DNA from: Eumeta japonica
Taxonomy: Eukaryota > Arthropoda > Insecta > Lepidoptera > Psychidae
Assembly: GCA_005406025.1 (NCBI GenBank)
Contig: BGZK01002040.1
Location: 1 to 64,000 of the forward strand
DNA: 64,000 bases
Direction: 5' to 3'
Below, in pieces: positions 46,300-58,369 of the stretch (positions within the stretch are counted from its first letter, which is position 1; every line of letters begins with the position of its first letter). A program made the translations under genes and the position numbers. The notes under the pieces are model-generated. The model was not told where the DNA came from. It searched no databases and saw only the letters and a program-made list of their open reading frames with translations.

Positions 46300-49145
46300 G
46301 CTACATAGACGGTGTCGATGTATCTCTGAAATAAATATGTAAGCCCGTAGATGGCTTGCGAGCCATTGGCGTTTTACATGATGTTTACTCCCCTTCTCCG
46401 ACAGATGTCTTCGATGTGGACACGTCTACGTTTTCGTTTTTAATAGGGTTCATTTCGTTGTAAGGGGTTGATATATATACTAAGTCATCTGTCCGGTACA
46501 TAAGTAAACGAAGTCTGCCCAATTTCGTACTAACTGATGTCGTTATTTAGATCTATGTTTTTTTTTTTATCTTACAATGTTTGGTATTGTGTACTATTTT
46601 TTTAACTACTGTTTATTTCTTCCATATTTTTTTCTATACCTTTAAATTACAACTATACAAGTCGATTTGCTCCCATGTTTACAAACCCAATTTGTTCATC
46701 AACTTTGATACAGTATGCATATGGTATAAGTTTACGATAGCGAAACAAAAGGAGAAAGGTTATTTTGTTAATTCTGTATGTGGTTTATAGCTAATATAAT
46801 TACTGGCCTTGTATTAAGTTACAAGGTCCGGCGTTTTACTTGTATATACCAGAGAATCAATTAAAATTTAGACACTGAGCATTGACAATCGTTATTTTGA
46901 ATAAAAAAAATCTACGCTACGTACAAATACGATACGGACTTAGCGTCCGATCGATAAAATGAAATGTTAGTTTTAGGTAACTATTGACAATTGTGTTTTT
47001 GCAAGCGTTTGGAATACTTTCAATTTCAATTTATAGTCGTGATCCCGACCGCGTAATTTAAGTGTCGACCTGTTTCATCATATTTCATACTTTTAAATTT
47101 CATATCTATTTTTATCATCGAGCTGTGCCTAATAACCTAAGTTTGCAATATTAATTCGTATCGATCGTTCGATTGCCCGAATATCTTCTATACATAGACG
47201 TAACCGCGTAAAACTTAGTTCTTTATCGAGGATACAAGCAACCAGGGTTTTTTAAATTTTTCTCCTATAAGTACTGACTATGTAAGTTTGGGAAATAATG
47301 GCAGTATGTGTTATTTTGTTTTTAATTCATCACGAAATTCTGCAATCGAAATACATCGCGAAGTTTTGCCTCGCTTACGAACAAACAAATATATATATAT
47401 ATATAAATTCCTATATATATATATATATATATATAAAAAAAAAGTTTTATACCATGTTCCCTTAAAAAATGTTTATGAGTGCTCTGCTATGGAAACTAGT
47501 TAGCTGGCGACCTTCCAGAGAGAAAGAGTGCCTTGAAGGTTCTATTAATAATATTCAAATGAGTTCAGATCGTAGTCCTCATTGTCCGCATGGCGTTCAT
47601 GCTATTAAATCGGTATGTAAATATGCTATTGAAAACAATTATGTCGAATAAATTAAACTCTTATTACGATTCAAGTCTTTATGTATATACATTATAATAG
47701 TAATATGCATGTGATAAAATTGGCACAAAAGTGAATTGTTTGCATGTGATGTATCAGTTTGTATTGAATACCTCGTAAATGCGGCAAAACAATAAAATTT
47801 ATGTATCGAAATTAAAAAGGTCTTTATCATAATATAGAACATATATTTTATTGTTCTGTATTACGCTTGTTCTAAATTCTAAATTAATACACATATCATA
47901 ACAATAAAACTTTATTAGAGATGATCTCTACTAGACTGCGATATTAAATATCTTATTCTAACATTTTAATATAATAAAATACGCCCTCCTTAATTCACAT
48001 ATATGGAAGGACCTACGTTTGTATATTTTCTAATAGTCGACGGTAGCACGGAAATGGATGCGGTGGTAATGAGATGGTAAAATGGTAATGAGAAAATAGT
48101 TATAACAAAATTGAACGGTTCAATTGAATGAAGTTCTCTTATAAAATCAATCAACAGTTCATTGATTACGCGTGGCGGTCGGTCATGTTACATAGTTTTC
48201 TAGGACAAGGTTCCATCTCGCCCGCTAGAGGACACGCCACGAAGGGAGTTAATTATACGAACCCACAATGTTGATAACAGTTTTCAAACTAGAATGATAA
48301 TGTTAGCATGCGCTTCGTTCGGCCAGCTTTTATATGCGGCCCTGCACTGCGCATGCAGTGTAGGTTGCATGTACGTATGCATGTATATACAGCTGTTCTA
48401 CTTTTTAATTTTGGTTTATTACGCATATTCGGAAACAATAAAAATAATACAACGACATCACTGGTAGTTTATTAATCATGCCCTAGATGTAATTAACAAC
48501 TGATGTATCAGCTTGTATGTAGATGATTAGGCAAATATGAACGTGGCGATATAAGCGAGGGGACGACTTGGCTGCTGCAAGAGAAGAATTTCTGCCGGTT
48601 TCCAAACCTAGGTGCGCGATTCTCATGCAAATCATAAAACGTGGCAGCCTTTGCGTGGTTAAGGAAGTTGCAGTCGCACAGTGCGCAAATTATGTTTAAA
48701 ATTCTTCGAAAAAATAAGTGCTTCTTACCGAACAATACAATGAATAGCGCTCGCATTTTACTCTAAAAGGCATGACGATTCTGGCGACATCTATGACGTA
48801 AGTTAAGTGCAACACATTAGGACGATAAAGAAACTTCGTAATTGTTAAAATATGTATTCCAACACTTTTACCAAATAGAGGATATAAACGGGAATACAAT
48901 GTAAATTAAATAGTTAAGCTCCAACAGTATACAAATCAGTGTCTACCATCTAAATTTTGCAATATATATATTGGCTTAACCTGACTTCTAGTAGAGATTA
49001 ATTTATATACAAAAACAGTTCGCGGGCTGTACGAATGCCGTAGGTAGAATACAGGGAGCAAAATGTTGTCTGATATGTTTATTTCTGTGTGGTCAATATG
49101 TACTTATGTTAGTCGCAGGACAAAAAGCGAAGATGCTTCCTCTAT
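46300..49145. other. Intron, unassigned AT-rich sequence with microsatellites
   Basis: AT dinucleotide runs lie at 47389-47405 and 47412-47436. No supported gene; several small open frames lack any recognisable domain. Confidence 0.45.
47389..47436. repeat. Compound (AT)n microsatellite
   Basis: Two AT runs separated by AAATTCCT, followed by an A tract. Confidence 0.9.
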
Positions 49146-49149
49146 ATAA

Positions 49150-49198
49150 AGAAGACACCGGACAAGTGCGAATAGGACTCCCAAGCTGAGGGTTCCGT
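49150..49198 (+). repeat. Fragment of the GGGTTCCGTAC repeat
   Basis: It reads ACCGGACAAGTGCGAATAGG and ACTCCCAAGCTGAGGGTTCC, the head of the family seen whole at 42987-43290. Confidence 0.6.
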
Positions 49199-49263
49199 AC
49201 AAACTTAATTTTATTTTATATGTAGATATTTCATCTCTAAGGGTTTCGACAATTTTTGCTTGT

Positions 49264-50231
49264 AGTATAAGAGCTAGCAACGTCGGAAACAAATTTCAGG
49301 TCAGCTGATTTATTGATGTCTCTGCTCTTTGGGTTGGGTCTGGGCTGTCTGGCGGCGGTGGCGGTTGCGTTTACCTGTCGCATCCTATCTGTACAGGTAA
49401 TGATACTAACTTTTAAAATCATTTTAAGAAGGTTCATTTTTAATATTTTAACTTTAGATAAGCAACAAACATCCATCTCTTATTGCCAGACATTTTGTCA
49501 TTGCTAACAATGAGCCAGACGCCAATTTTGATTTATTTTTTGAATTAAAATTCAAAGTATTTCAGTTGTCTGTAATTTTAATATTATGTTGTTCAAGTAT
49601 GAAAAGACCTGAAATTAATTTGCCAGACACTAATTCAGTTGTTAAACCGTGTATTAGAACGACAAAGTCCTGAAAATTCGTATAGTATGATACTATTGGA
49701 TAAAGAGAAACAATTGCAGAATAAATTGCTGAGAACGAGATAGAAAAACTCTAATTAGACAAGATGATTAAAAATATTTAAATAATTTGATTTATAATCA
49801 TTTTAATATTTGGCTAATACACGGTTTAACAACAGAATTAGTACCTGGCAAATTAATTTCAGGTCTTTTCATACTTAAACAACATAATATTAAAATTACA
49901 GACAAACTGAAATACTTTGAATTTTTAATTCAAAAAAAATTAAATCAAAATTGGCGTCTGGCTCATTGTTAGCAATGACAAAAATGTCTGGCAATAAGAG
50001 ATGGATGTTTGTTAAGCTTATCTAAAGTTAAAATATTAAAAATGAACCTTCTTAAAATGATTTTAAAAGTTAGTATCATTACCTGTACAGATAGGATGCG
50101 CACAGGTAAACGCAACCGCCACCGCCGGCCAGACAGCCCAGACCCTAACCCAAAGAGCAAGAGAGACGACATATCAATAAATCAGCTGACCTGAAATTCT
50201 TGCTCGAAAACGTTGGTAGCTCTTAGACTAT
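49264..50231. mobile_element. Large foldback element with ~370-bp inverted arms
   Basis: The left arm runs from TAGTATAAGAGCTAGCAACG (49264) to about 49665; the right arm runs from about 49805 to CGTTGGTAGCTCTTAGACTA (50231). The arms match almost base for base over long stretches: TCAGCTGATTTATTG/CAATAAATCAGCTGA, CATTTTAAGAAGGTTCATTT and its reverse complement, GCAATAAGAGATGGATGTTTG and its complement, and AATTAATTTCAGGTCTTTTC and its complement. About 140 bp of unique sequence separates them. Both arms show mirrored open frames that are not genes. Diverged relatives are at 8683-9880 and 51972-52452. Confidence 0.85.
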
Positions 50232-51971
50232 TGTATTCGACGCAGATATTGGCGAGATATCGGTTCCGACAATTTTGGAACTTTTATAATTTTTATTTAT
50301 TCACGAAAATTTGGAAAAAAAATCCAATAACAAAATATTGTTCTAGAATTCGTTATTGTATTTTAAGTTTATGCAGAAAACAACAACATTCATTATATAT
50401 TCACTGTTAAAATTGTTTAAAACAGAATGAATTATTCATCTAGGTACATTTTATACTCACAAGCACAGTTTTTTAAAATGTCTTTAAAATTTATATTAAC
50501 GTCTTTAAAGTCATATTAAATTTACTATATATGAAATAAATTTAATATAACATACGTAGAATATGTATTGTTTTATATTGAATAATATGCATGTTCCTAT
50601 ATTATATTTTTTTTATTTACTAAGTATCATAAAACAGTATTTCATAAAATAATAAAACAGTACAATAGGCCCTCTTAAATAATCCGATTGTTTGTCTTGA
50701 AATGTGTGGTTGTTAGTTTATTTTCGTTTTTTAATTTGTTAGAATGTTCCGGTGAATAGGTACTAGACTGTTCGTGACCTTTTTTTATAATTAAGTATGA
50801 AATATCAATTTATTACATTGTTCAGATTCAAGGAATATCTTACACCAAGTCGCATGTGGATATAATAGTATAATGGATTTCAAACGTTAATGAGTGTTTT
50901 TCTAATTTTCACCGTAATGATATTACCGTGGACGTCCACGGCATAACAGCAATACAGGAAAGTATAACATATGAAACATATGAAGACGTTTTTGAATTCC
51001 CGTCGTCGGTAACTTTATGTCGTGGACGTCCACGGCACAACCTCTCGTACCGTAACCATACCATGGGAGTCCGGCTTTCCTGTAAAACCGTCGCGGTATT
51101 TTCTAGTCATTGATCTATAAAAAAGATAATCTATGTTTTACACATCTATGGACGTAGTACAAAGATTCATATTGATGCGTTGTTCGTCCCCCTCCCGTCC
51201 GTTTCAGCCCAAGCATTTCTGTCGCGATTCGGTACACAACTTTTCGCGGTCCTCCTGGCTACTTATTATTATTTTTTATTTAATAGTTAAAAATAGAATT
51301 TATATATCTTAATATTTAAGGAATTAAATTACTTAAAAACATTTTTTATATAATATTTAAAAATAGCATTTGAGTATGATATCATTACTTTGATCGAATG
51401 CATAGAGATGATACCCAGTTTGTGGGATAATAATTAAAAAAAATTCACTGGATCGGATCGTCTTTCAGTTTTTCAAATATTTCATAGAGCGTGCATTCTC
51501 TTAATATTTCATAAAATATTTCACGTTTTACTTTTTGGTCGGAATAAGGTTATAGGTAACATAATAGTTAAATTATACTCCATAAGTAAATATCTCGAGT
51601 TTAAGCACAGGACGTTATTTTTCTGCTGGTCGCTTTGAATGTCATAAGTAAGACTATTTCTTTTTTGTTTAAAAACAACAATTTTCAAGTGCGTCTAAAT
51701 TCTTATCACGATTTATCCACTCGCCGTGATGTAAATGTTACATTCTTAATAACATAAATAAAATGAAAACAAAAATTTCCGCATGCAGCGAATGGACCAC
51801 TCGGTCCAAGGTCGACGCATAACGCAAATTTACTCGTATTTGTCATCTAAAATCAGTGATGCATTGCATTTATATGCAAAACATTAATATTTCAATACTA
51901 TATATGTCTACATTGGATATTCAAATTTAAAAACACTCGTTGCCTAACTCATAATTACAATTCCCTTTATG
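50232..51971. other. Intron, no gene seen
   Basis: AT-rich except 50900-51120, which is GC-richer and carries two copies of a palindrome (see 50926-51034). Confidence 0.45.
50926..51034. repeat. Duplicated palindrome CGTGGACGTCCACG
   Basis: CCGTGGACGTCCACGG at 50926-50941 is a perfect 16-bp palindrome. CGTGGACGTCCACG recurs at 51021-51034, both followed by GGCA. The centre-to-centre distance is about 94 bp. Confidence 0.8.
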
Positions 51972-52452
51972 GTATTGGAGCTAGCAACGGACGGAAAACA
52001 GAATTTTAAATATTCAATATTATAATGCATTATTAAATCGGTCTGGCTCTCACTTAACAACCGAATTAGTGGCTGGCAAATCAATTTCATACTTTTGTAC
52101 ATTTAAATAAAATAATATATAATACGACTCTAAAATGGTTTGATTTTTTTTTATTTATAAAAAATACCATCTTCTATATTATTATCAATGGCCAAAATGT
52201 CTGGCAATATTAAATACATGTTTTTCATAGTTTTTAAAAGTTATTAAAAAAATTCTTAAAATGATTTCAAAATAAATATTTTTACCTATACAGGTGTTAT
52301 GCGCAGTAGAAAACGCAACGTCTACTGGCAGCCGGGTGGCCCTCGTGCTGTTCGAGAGAGTACAAGAAAATATATAGAAAATATATAAATATATTTTTAA
52401 TATATATTTAAAATTCTCTCTCGAAAACGTTGCTAGCTCTTAGACTATTATG
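51972..52452. mobile_element. Foldback element relative, shorter copy
   Basis: It begins TATTGGAGCTAGCAACGGAC and ends AACGTTGCTAGCTCTTAGAC. The interior follows the right arm of 49264-50231: AACCGAATTAGTGGCTGGCAAATCAATTTC, CAAAATGTCTGGCAATA, AAGTTATTAAAAAAATTCTTAAAATGATTT, ACCTATACAGGTGTTATGCGCA, AACGCAACGTCTACTGGCAGCC. The left arm is mostly lost. The order is the reverse complement of the copy at 8683-9880. Confidence 0.75.
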
Positions 52453-53265
52453 ACGTTAGACAAGTCGATAGTGCACGGCATCCAACGCTATCACGCGTTA
52501 AAATCGTAATAGAATGTTTACTTATAATAATCGAAAAACGGTTTAGTTAATAGATAAATCTATCAGATATTAAATAAAATCGTCAGATATTAGAATAACG
52601 TGTGTGGGCATAGCTATTATCTATCATTTCATGTGTACTTAATCATCAAATAAACGTAAAAAATCAACGAATCGGTTCGTATTGAAGTTCTGTTCTCATA
52701 AGAAATTCGAATTGAACCATAAGGAAAAACTTAGCTCTTTATTTTATATTTATAAAATATGTTTTTTCCAGAATATTTGATTGAACTACCTTTAAAAGTA
52801 AGGTGCTGGAATCCATAGAATGTGACTATAGTTTCTGTCTGTATCCCTATGTCAGTTTTGTCAGTAAGTATCTACACTATAACAATTGGTTTCATAAAAT
52901 CATGACATTTTGCTTTAACTGAGCTATATTTATTAATACTGACCCTCAAACTTTGCATATAATAATAACTTCAATCTTTAACACATCTGATTTTGCCATA
53001 GTGTTTTCTCATCTAAATGAATTAAAATTGAAGTAATTCATATTCAAATAAAAACAGGGTTTATAAGAAAAATCAATAAGGGTTTGATAGAGATTATTTT
53101 GTTATGAACTATAAAAAAAAACAAACGATAAATCACCTTAAAAACCAACATAGATTAGCTACAAAAAAAAAAGGTTTTTTATATTTTCTGAAATGAAACC
53201 TTCATGTAGACAAAATGTTTATACGGTTTTCAAAACTGACGACACAGTTAAAACTTAATATGTAA
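52453..53265. other. Intron, nothing recognised
   Basis: AT-rich sequence with short A tracts; no supported feature. Confidence 0.5.
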
Positions 53266-53705
53266 TAGCCGGTTTCTCGCCAGCGGCTTCGTCCGCTTTG
53301 GATTCGGTCCGTCATAAAAAGGTTTTATCGTAATTCAACCCCCTCTCCCGTTGACCAGTTCGCCCCCCCCCAAGCCCGCCCCGCTCCTGGTTCGAGCGCA
53401 CCGTAATCAGAAGGTCGAGTGCCGGATTCCGTTTTTTTTTATTTATTTTTTTGAACGTTGTCGCTCGTCCCTAATGTTACGTGTGTGCCGCTTTCGACGC
53501 GCTACGAGTAGCGATTGTTATTCGCCTTGTAACTTCTCGGGCTAGATCTTTAAACGAGGATAACTTTTTCCTGACGTCCGATTTGAATGTGATAGAATGT
53601 GATGCTCCGCTCGAGCCAAGCTCGATCTATTCGTGAAAACCGCTTTAAAATCCGTTCAATAATTTCAGAGCCGCCTCCTGACAGACAGACAGGCAGACAG
53701 GAAAA
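53266..53705 (+). repeat. Lepidopteran SINE/LINE-like repeat (CCAGCGGCTTCGTCCGC head)
   Basis: Head: GGTTTCTCGCCAGCGGCTTC, GTCCGC. End: AAAATCCGTTCAATAATTTC, AGAGCCGCC, then CAGACAGACAGGCAGACAGG. The combination of a CGCCAGCGGCTTCGYCCGC head and a TCCGTTCARTARTTTCRGAGCC tail is common in lepidopteran genomes. Open frames across it are by-products. Confidence 0.6.
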
Positions 53706-54055
53706 AAGCTTGAAAGCGGTTGTTTCGTTTTATACTTGCTTTCTCTTACCGTCTTCCCTACGATTTTCATACATACCTTTGATGCGTAGGTACATCAGCT
53801 TCCACTAGTCCATTACGCGTAAAAAATTAAATAAGTAGTTGTCAGCTACACACAAAACAGACGAGCAAGTTCATTATACACGACATAATAATCAGTAATG
53901 TATACACAACAATAATGCTGACAACTCGATAATGACTTTCCAAAACAACAAACTGTGTGTACCTACGGAAAGAACCGGTAATGCGCATGATAACAAACTT
54001 GTGATGTCATCAATAACATTTTCCCAGCATTGGCTTTTGTAGCACCATAAAAACC

Positions 54056-54120
54056 TCAGGCCAAGTGCGATCAGGCTCGTGTGGAGAAGGTTTCGAGGGT
54101 TCCGCACACGCACTTCCGTA
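54056..54120 (+). repeat. Fragment of the GGGTTCCGTAC repeat
   Basis: It reads AGGCCAAGTGCGATCAGGCT and GGTTTCGAGGGTTCCGCACA, the head of the family at 42987-43290. Confidence 0.5.
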
Positions 54121-54956
54121 AGAATCCCGTTAGTCCTCAGTGAATCGAGCAACACATTTTTATGAACATTTTATTATCACGACTGTTTTGCTTTCCCCGT
54201 GAGAAATTAAGGACTTTATTGTCGTTTAGGTTTTTGTGTGTGTAATATGTAAGCTTTGATTGAGGTCATGTATCACATATTTTTTTTCAAACTTTTAAAA
54301 TTAGTAGTTTCGGAAATAAGACAGAAGAGACGATTTTCATTTTATTTTCTTTAATGTCGTTTAAATTCCGCCTTTTAAAATGAGGCAAGAATACATTCTC
54401 ATAAAAAAAAACTCGTTCGTTTGATATAATCATGCGTTAATGTCAAGACTAAGAAAAAAATGCACAGATCACGTATACTGCATGTCATCACAAGGGATAG
54501 TAAAAAATGATCCTTTATTGATTTACAATTTTTATTATAATCTTTCAAAAATAATATTTGAATTAATTGAATATTATTTGTTAAAATTCATACAAGAAAA
54601 AAATACATTATACATTATAAACTTAAAAACCATAACCTCAAAAACTTACCAATATTTTAAAACGATAAAATCTCCTCTTAGGAATGAGCACTTGACGATG
54701 TTAACAAAAAAAGATACAACTGTCAAAGTTCATGTTCGGTTTGTTTTTATGTAAGTGTCTTTTCAAATAAATAAGCAAATTGAAAATGACACCCACTAAA
54801 TATCATTTCACAAATCTTTGGGAGATTTTTATTTATAAATATTATAAATTTTCAATGCACACTCATATTTATATTTATATTACAATGGCTCTAGCCATTT
54901 TATTTCTAAATGGATTTTTTATTATCATTAGGCATTTTTGCGTTTCAGTTATTGGG

Positions 54957-55123
54957 TATAGTATAACGCACGAAACTCTGCCGCTCTAAATTACCTGCGA
55001 ATGATGCAGTGCGCAGTTCAACTCTCCCCAACCATTCCTTTTTCTCCCCCGCGTCCCAATTTTACGCAATTGCGGCGCTTCCGTGACTGACTTCACAGCG
55101 GCAGTTTCGTGTGTTCTATCGTA
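54957..55123 (-). mobile_element. MITE family A, copy 3 (~167 bp)
   Basis: The left end TATAGTATAACGCACGAAAC with TCTGCCGCT pairs with the right end AGCGGCAGTTTCGTGTGTTC, TATCGTA. The interior carries CCATTCCTTTTTCTCCCCCGCG and GACTTCACAGCGG, the reverse complement of the interior shared by copies at 15384 and 62845. Confidence 0.7.
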
Positions 55124-57308
55124 AAAAGATTGGAATTTAGAAGAAATCGTTGCTTTTAATAGCAGAGTTGAGTCCTGTAATCAATTTTAATTCAAGGATA
55201 GCCAAAACTTGATCCTGTTCTTACTCCATAAATGCAAGAATCACTTCACGACGAATAATAGGTACTACACGAATCGAACAAAAATAAAACATATTTTGAC
55301 TACAAAAGAATTTATTAATCTCATTGTTTAATCTCATTGTGAACTATCGTTATAATTGTTTTGAAGTATATCGGTTATTGATTTTGTGATAATTTTGGTA
55401 TTTTTTTGTACCAATATGGCCTGTGGTAGGAACACTACATCAGGAATCGAATTGCGACGATGTATCGTATCTCGCGCGCGGGAAACGAAACTATGGAGGT
55501 CGATAATTTAATTGTTATATTTATTAATACCGTTCATCATTACGCTCATACGTAATGATACGTATAAAGTACTGTTTGTAAACATTATCGATACAAGAAG
55601 TACTAAAGCGATAAAATCGGACACAAAGCGGCTATTATGAGCGGGTAAGAAATAAGTATTCATATATGTGGAAGGCAAAATATTTAACCGCAGTTCGTCA
55701 GATTTATTTGAGAACGACACAAACTAGTAATTATTTTAATTAAGCGTGTGTCGCTTTTTATTCATTAAAAAAAGAAGTTACGTACTCCATTTTGAGGAGC
55801 CCGATTTTCAAAAACAAAAAAAGGGTTCACATGTTTTTGTCTTTTTGTCACAACTGATTTATTTATATTAAATGATAACAAATTATATTAGGAATAGTGG
55901 TATATTACTTTAATTTTTCTAATCGTATATTTTGAATTGACTATGGTGTCGAAAAACATTTTCTTAGCAATTTTAGGAGGTAAACAAACAGTATTTTTAA
56001 TGACTACGATGTATTATTTTTTAAGGAAAAAATATTCTAATGCTGATTAGAAAGATAGTCTTAAAAAATCGGTCAAGTGCGAATAAAACTCCCACACCGA
56101 GGGTACCGCACAATTTATCACCTAGGTCACCTAGGAAAACAATGTAAATCTAAATGATCAAAAAGAATGAAGGAAGAAAAAAATATTTTTTTATGTTTTA
56201 CTAAACATTGTATATAGGTGAATTATTTAAGATCTTTTGCCTGGCACTCTTTAAAGATCAAAAGAAATGACATTAATGCACATAATTTTGAGCATATGTA
56301 AAGAAAATAATATGGCTTACACGAACAAGCGGGCATTAGTTGAACCCTTAAAAAGCAAATCCTTTCAAATCATATATCACGCGGTAGGCCAATTTGAACC
56401 CCATTCCTTCTCATTAGAAGGCTGCCGTGGTAACCACTGGTGATTACCACCGCAGTTGGTCTAGACCGTTTAGACTTGAAATTAAGCAACACATTTAGTG
56501 CGCATTTTCTCTTCACAAATATTTCCCGTTTCCCGTAGGAATTTAAAGAAAGAATTTTCGTTTGGGTATCTGCAAATTATTAGTAAGGCTCTAAAGTTTC
56601 ATATATATTTTTTTTAATTTCAGGCTCAGTAATTTCGGAGATGAGGGAATGTCTATTTTTGTGCATTTCCTTTAATTTATTTTAAACTATTCATTTTATA
56701 TCTACATAATAATTTATTGCTTCCAAAAATGAAAATGAACCCTTTCATTTAATGCGTTACAAGATGCATTTGACAAAAAAAATATTTTCCGTTTTACAAT
56801 TTTCTCTCGAAAATTACTATTAATTTATTTCTACCTTTCTATATGTACCAAATGTCAACTTTTTTCATTTAGTATTATAAAAATAGGCTATTGCAAGCGG
56901 ACAGACAGATAGACAATAGAGTAATCCTTTAAGGGTCGGTTTTTTTCATCTTATAAACGGATCTTCAAAAAACGATGATTAGGTTCTCATACCTGCTACC
57001 AAGATTACGGGTGAATAGTTATGAAAAAAATTTTAATTGGCCGTGTACATTAACATTGCAAGAAGATTATACCTAATAGATTTTAATTTTATAATTATTT
57101 AGGGAAGGAGAGAAATTGTAAAAAAATAAATGATTTCATTCAACTAATGGACTCGAAACTGATTCACATTTCGCCGTATTTTATTATGAGACACAATTCA
57201 ATTGTCGACAACAAAATTGTCGTTGGCTAACTTTTTAATCGTCGAATCGAATTGAGTAATCAAATATTCATATGAAATAAACGTTGGACGTTGTGGCTAA
57301 TGACTTAC
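55124..57308. other. Intron adjoining the upstream ABCG exon
   Basis: Contains a head fragment of the GGGTTCCGTAC repeat at 56062-56115 and a decayed end of the 1790-2085 type repeat at 56780-56950 (ACAGACAGATAGACAATAGAG). No further coding region is supported. Confidence 0.45.
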
Positions 57309-57662
57309 CTAAACGCATTCTGTTGAGGCAGAAAGTGGTCACGGAACAGGTGATGTTCTGGAACTCCATCTCGACGACGCTCCTCGGCGACGTCACGTTG
57401 TTGTTGCTCAGCGCGAGAGCGGCGTCACCCGCCTTGCCGGGCGACATCACGTCGGTGAGAACTTTCGCTGGCCCGCACCACGCCCGCCCAGCGGCCGGCG
57501 GGACTGCGCCGATGCCGGTCGACGTCAAACTGAGACGCTGCGCTCGCGCCGGCCCCTGAGACGCGTCATCCACGCCCGGTCGGCCGGGAGTCGCGGGCGA
57601 ACTTTTAGATCGGATTATCGCTCCGACCGATTCGGTAGTACTTGACTGCTCAATGTTGCCCT
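57309..57662 (-). CDS. ABCG transporter, first visible coding exon (N-terminal region)
   Basis: The donor GTAAGT starts at 57308; the likely acceptor is TTTGCAG ending at 57663. The exon is 354 nt: two bases, 117 codons, and one base that completes Glu in the exon at 11035. The first 90 or so residues are low-complexity, rich in Ser, Pro, Gly and Ala, typical of a poorly conserved cytosolic N terminus. The last 25 read SVVEMEFQNITCSV then TTFCLNRMRL, the V-x-[IM]-E-F-x-[ND]-[IL] strand that starts the ABCG nucleotide-binding domain. The join to [11 protein letters not shown] is exact in phase and sense. An ATG at 57711 is in frame with no stop between, so this could be the initiating exon. 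The good acceptor suggests instead that the start is in an exon upstream of 57.7 kb. Confidence 0.88.
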
Positions 57663-57921
57663 CTGCAAACAGGAACTTACGTTGCGTCACACATATAATA
57701 ATATTGTACAATTAAAAATTAAGCTAATCAACGGAAACGAATTTGATAGAATAATAATGTGGATTTTTAGTTTAAATATCAAAATAAATACAATTCGAGT
57801 CCTAAAGCCGAAGGAGTTTATAATTTCTAAAGCACTATTTTTTTAAAGAAGCCTTTAGGTGCGAGTCGAACGGAAGCGCCTTTACTTTGTTGCTAGCAGT
57901 ATTAATAGGGAACCCTCTTAG

Positions 57922-57954
57922 GAACTTTTAAGTACCTCTGGTACTTAAAAGTTC
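57922..57954. repeat. Hairpin: 15-bp perfect stem, 3-nt loop
   Basis: GAACTTTTAAGTACC at 57922-57936, loop TCT, and GGTACTTAAAAGTTC at 57940-57954. Confidence 0.9.
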
Positions 57955-58369
57955 GATCTATTGAGTATCAGGTAAAAGAGTTACCAACAGTTTGACGATT
58001 ACTATTTTTTGAAATTACAACCGTAATGGGGTTCGTTTTAAAATGTTTATTATTAGTTTACAACAAAATCATAGTAAAAATGGCGCAACATAGGCGCGTA
58101 ACCTGTGCGAACACTTTTTATCAATAAACAATTTTCAAATATTTTTTATTTGTTTACGATCAATAAAAGCTCCGAAAGTAGATTATGGTTACTCTTTTCT
58201 AACCATCAAAAACAGAACCAACGCAACATGTTAACGTAGCGTCTAAACAAGCGATAGTCAAATGTCTACCAAAAATTAATCGTGGACGCGAGCGATATGA
58301 CACTTTAAAGCTTGAATTTTATATTATAAAACCTGTTTACTATTTCGCTCTTCAATTTATAAAATGCTA

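Noticed and set aside
49313..50194. Mirrored open frames with FGLG...C and RILSVQVMILTFKIILRRFI on both arms
   Set aside because: The same peptide appears on opposite strands because the arms are inverted repeats. No start context or known domain supports a gene.
54440..54754. Plus-strand open frame of 104 codons
   Set aside because: Lys, Ile, Asn and Tyr-rich, as expected for chance frames in AT-rich DNA. No domain, splice context or repeat support.
57268..57559. Plus-strand open frame of about 91 codons across the ABCG exon
   Set aside because: It is the complement of a GC-rich coding exon; the minus-strand frame has family motifs and correct splice sites.
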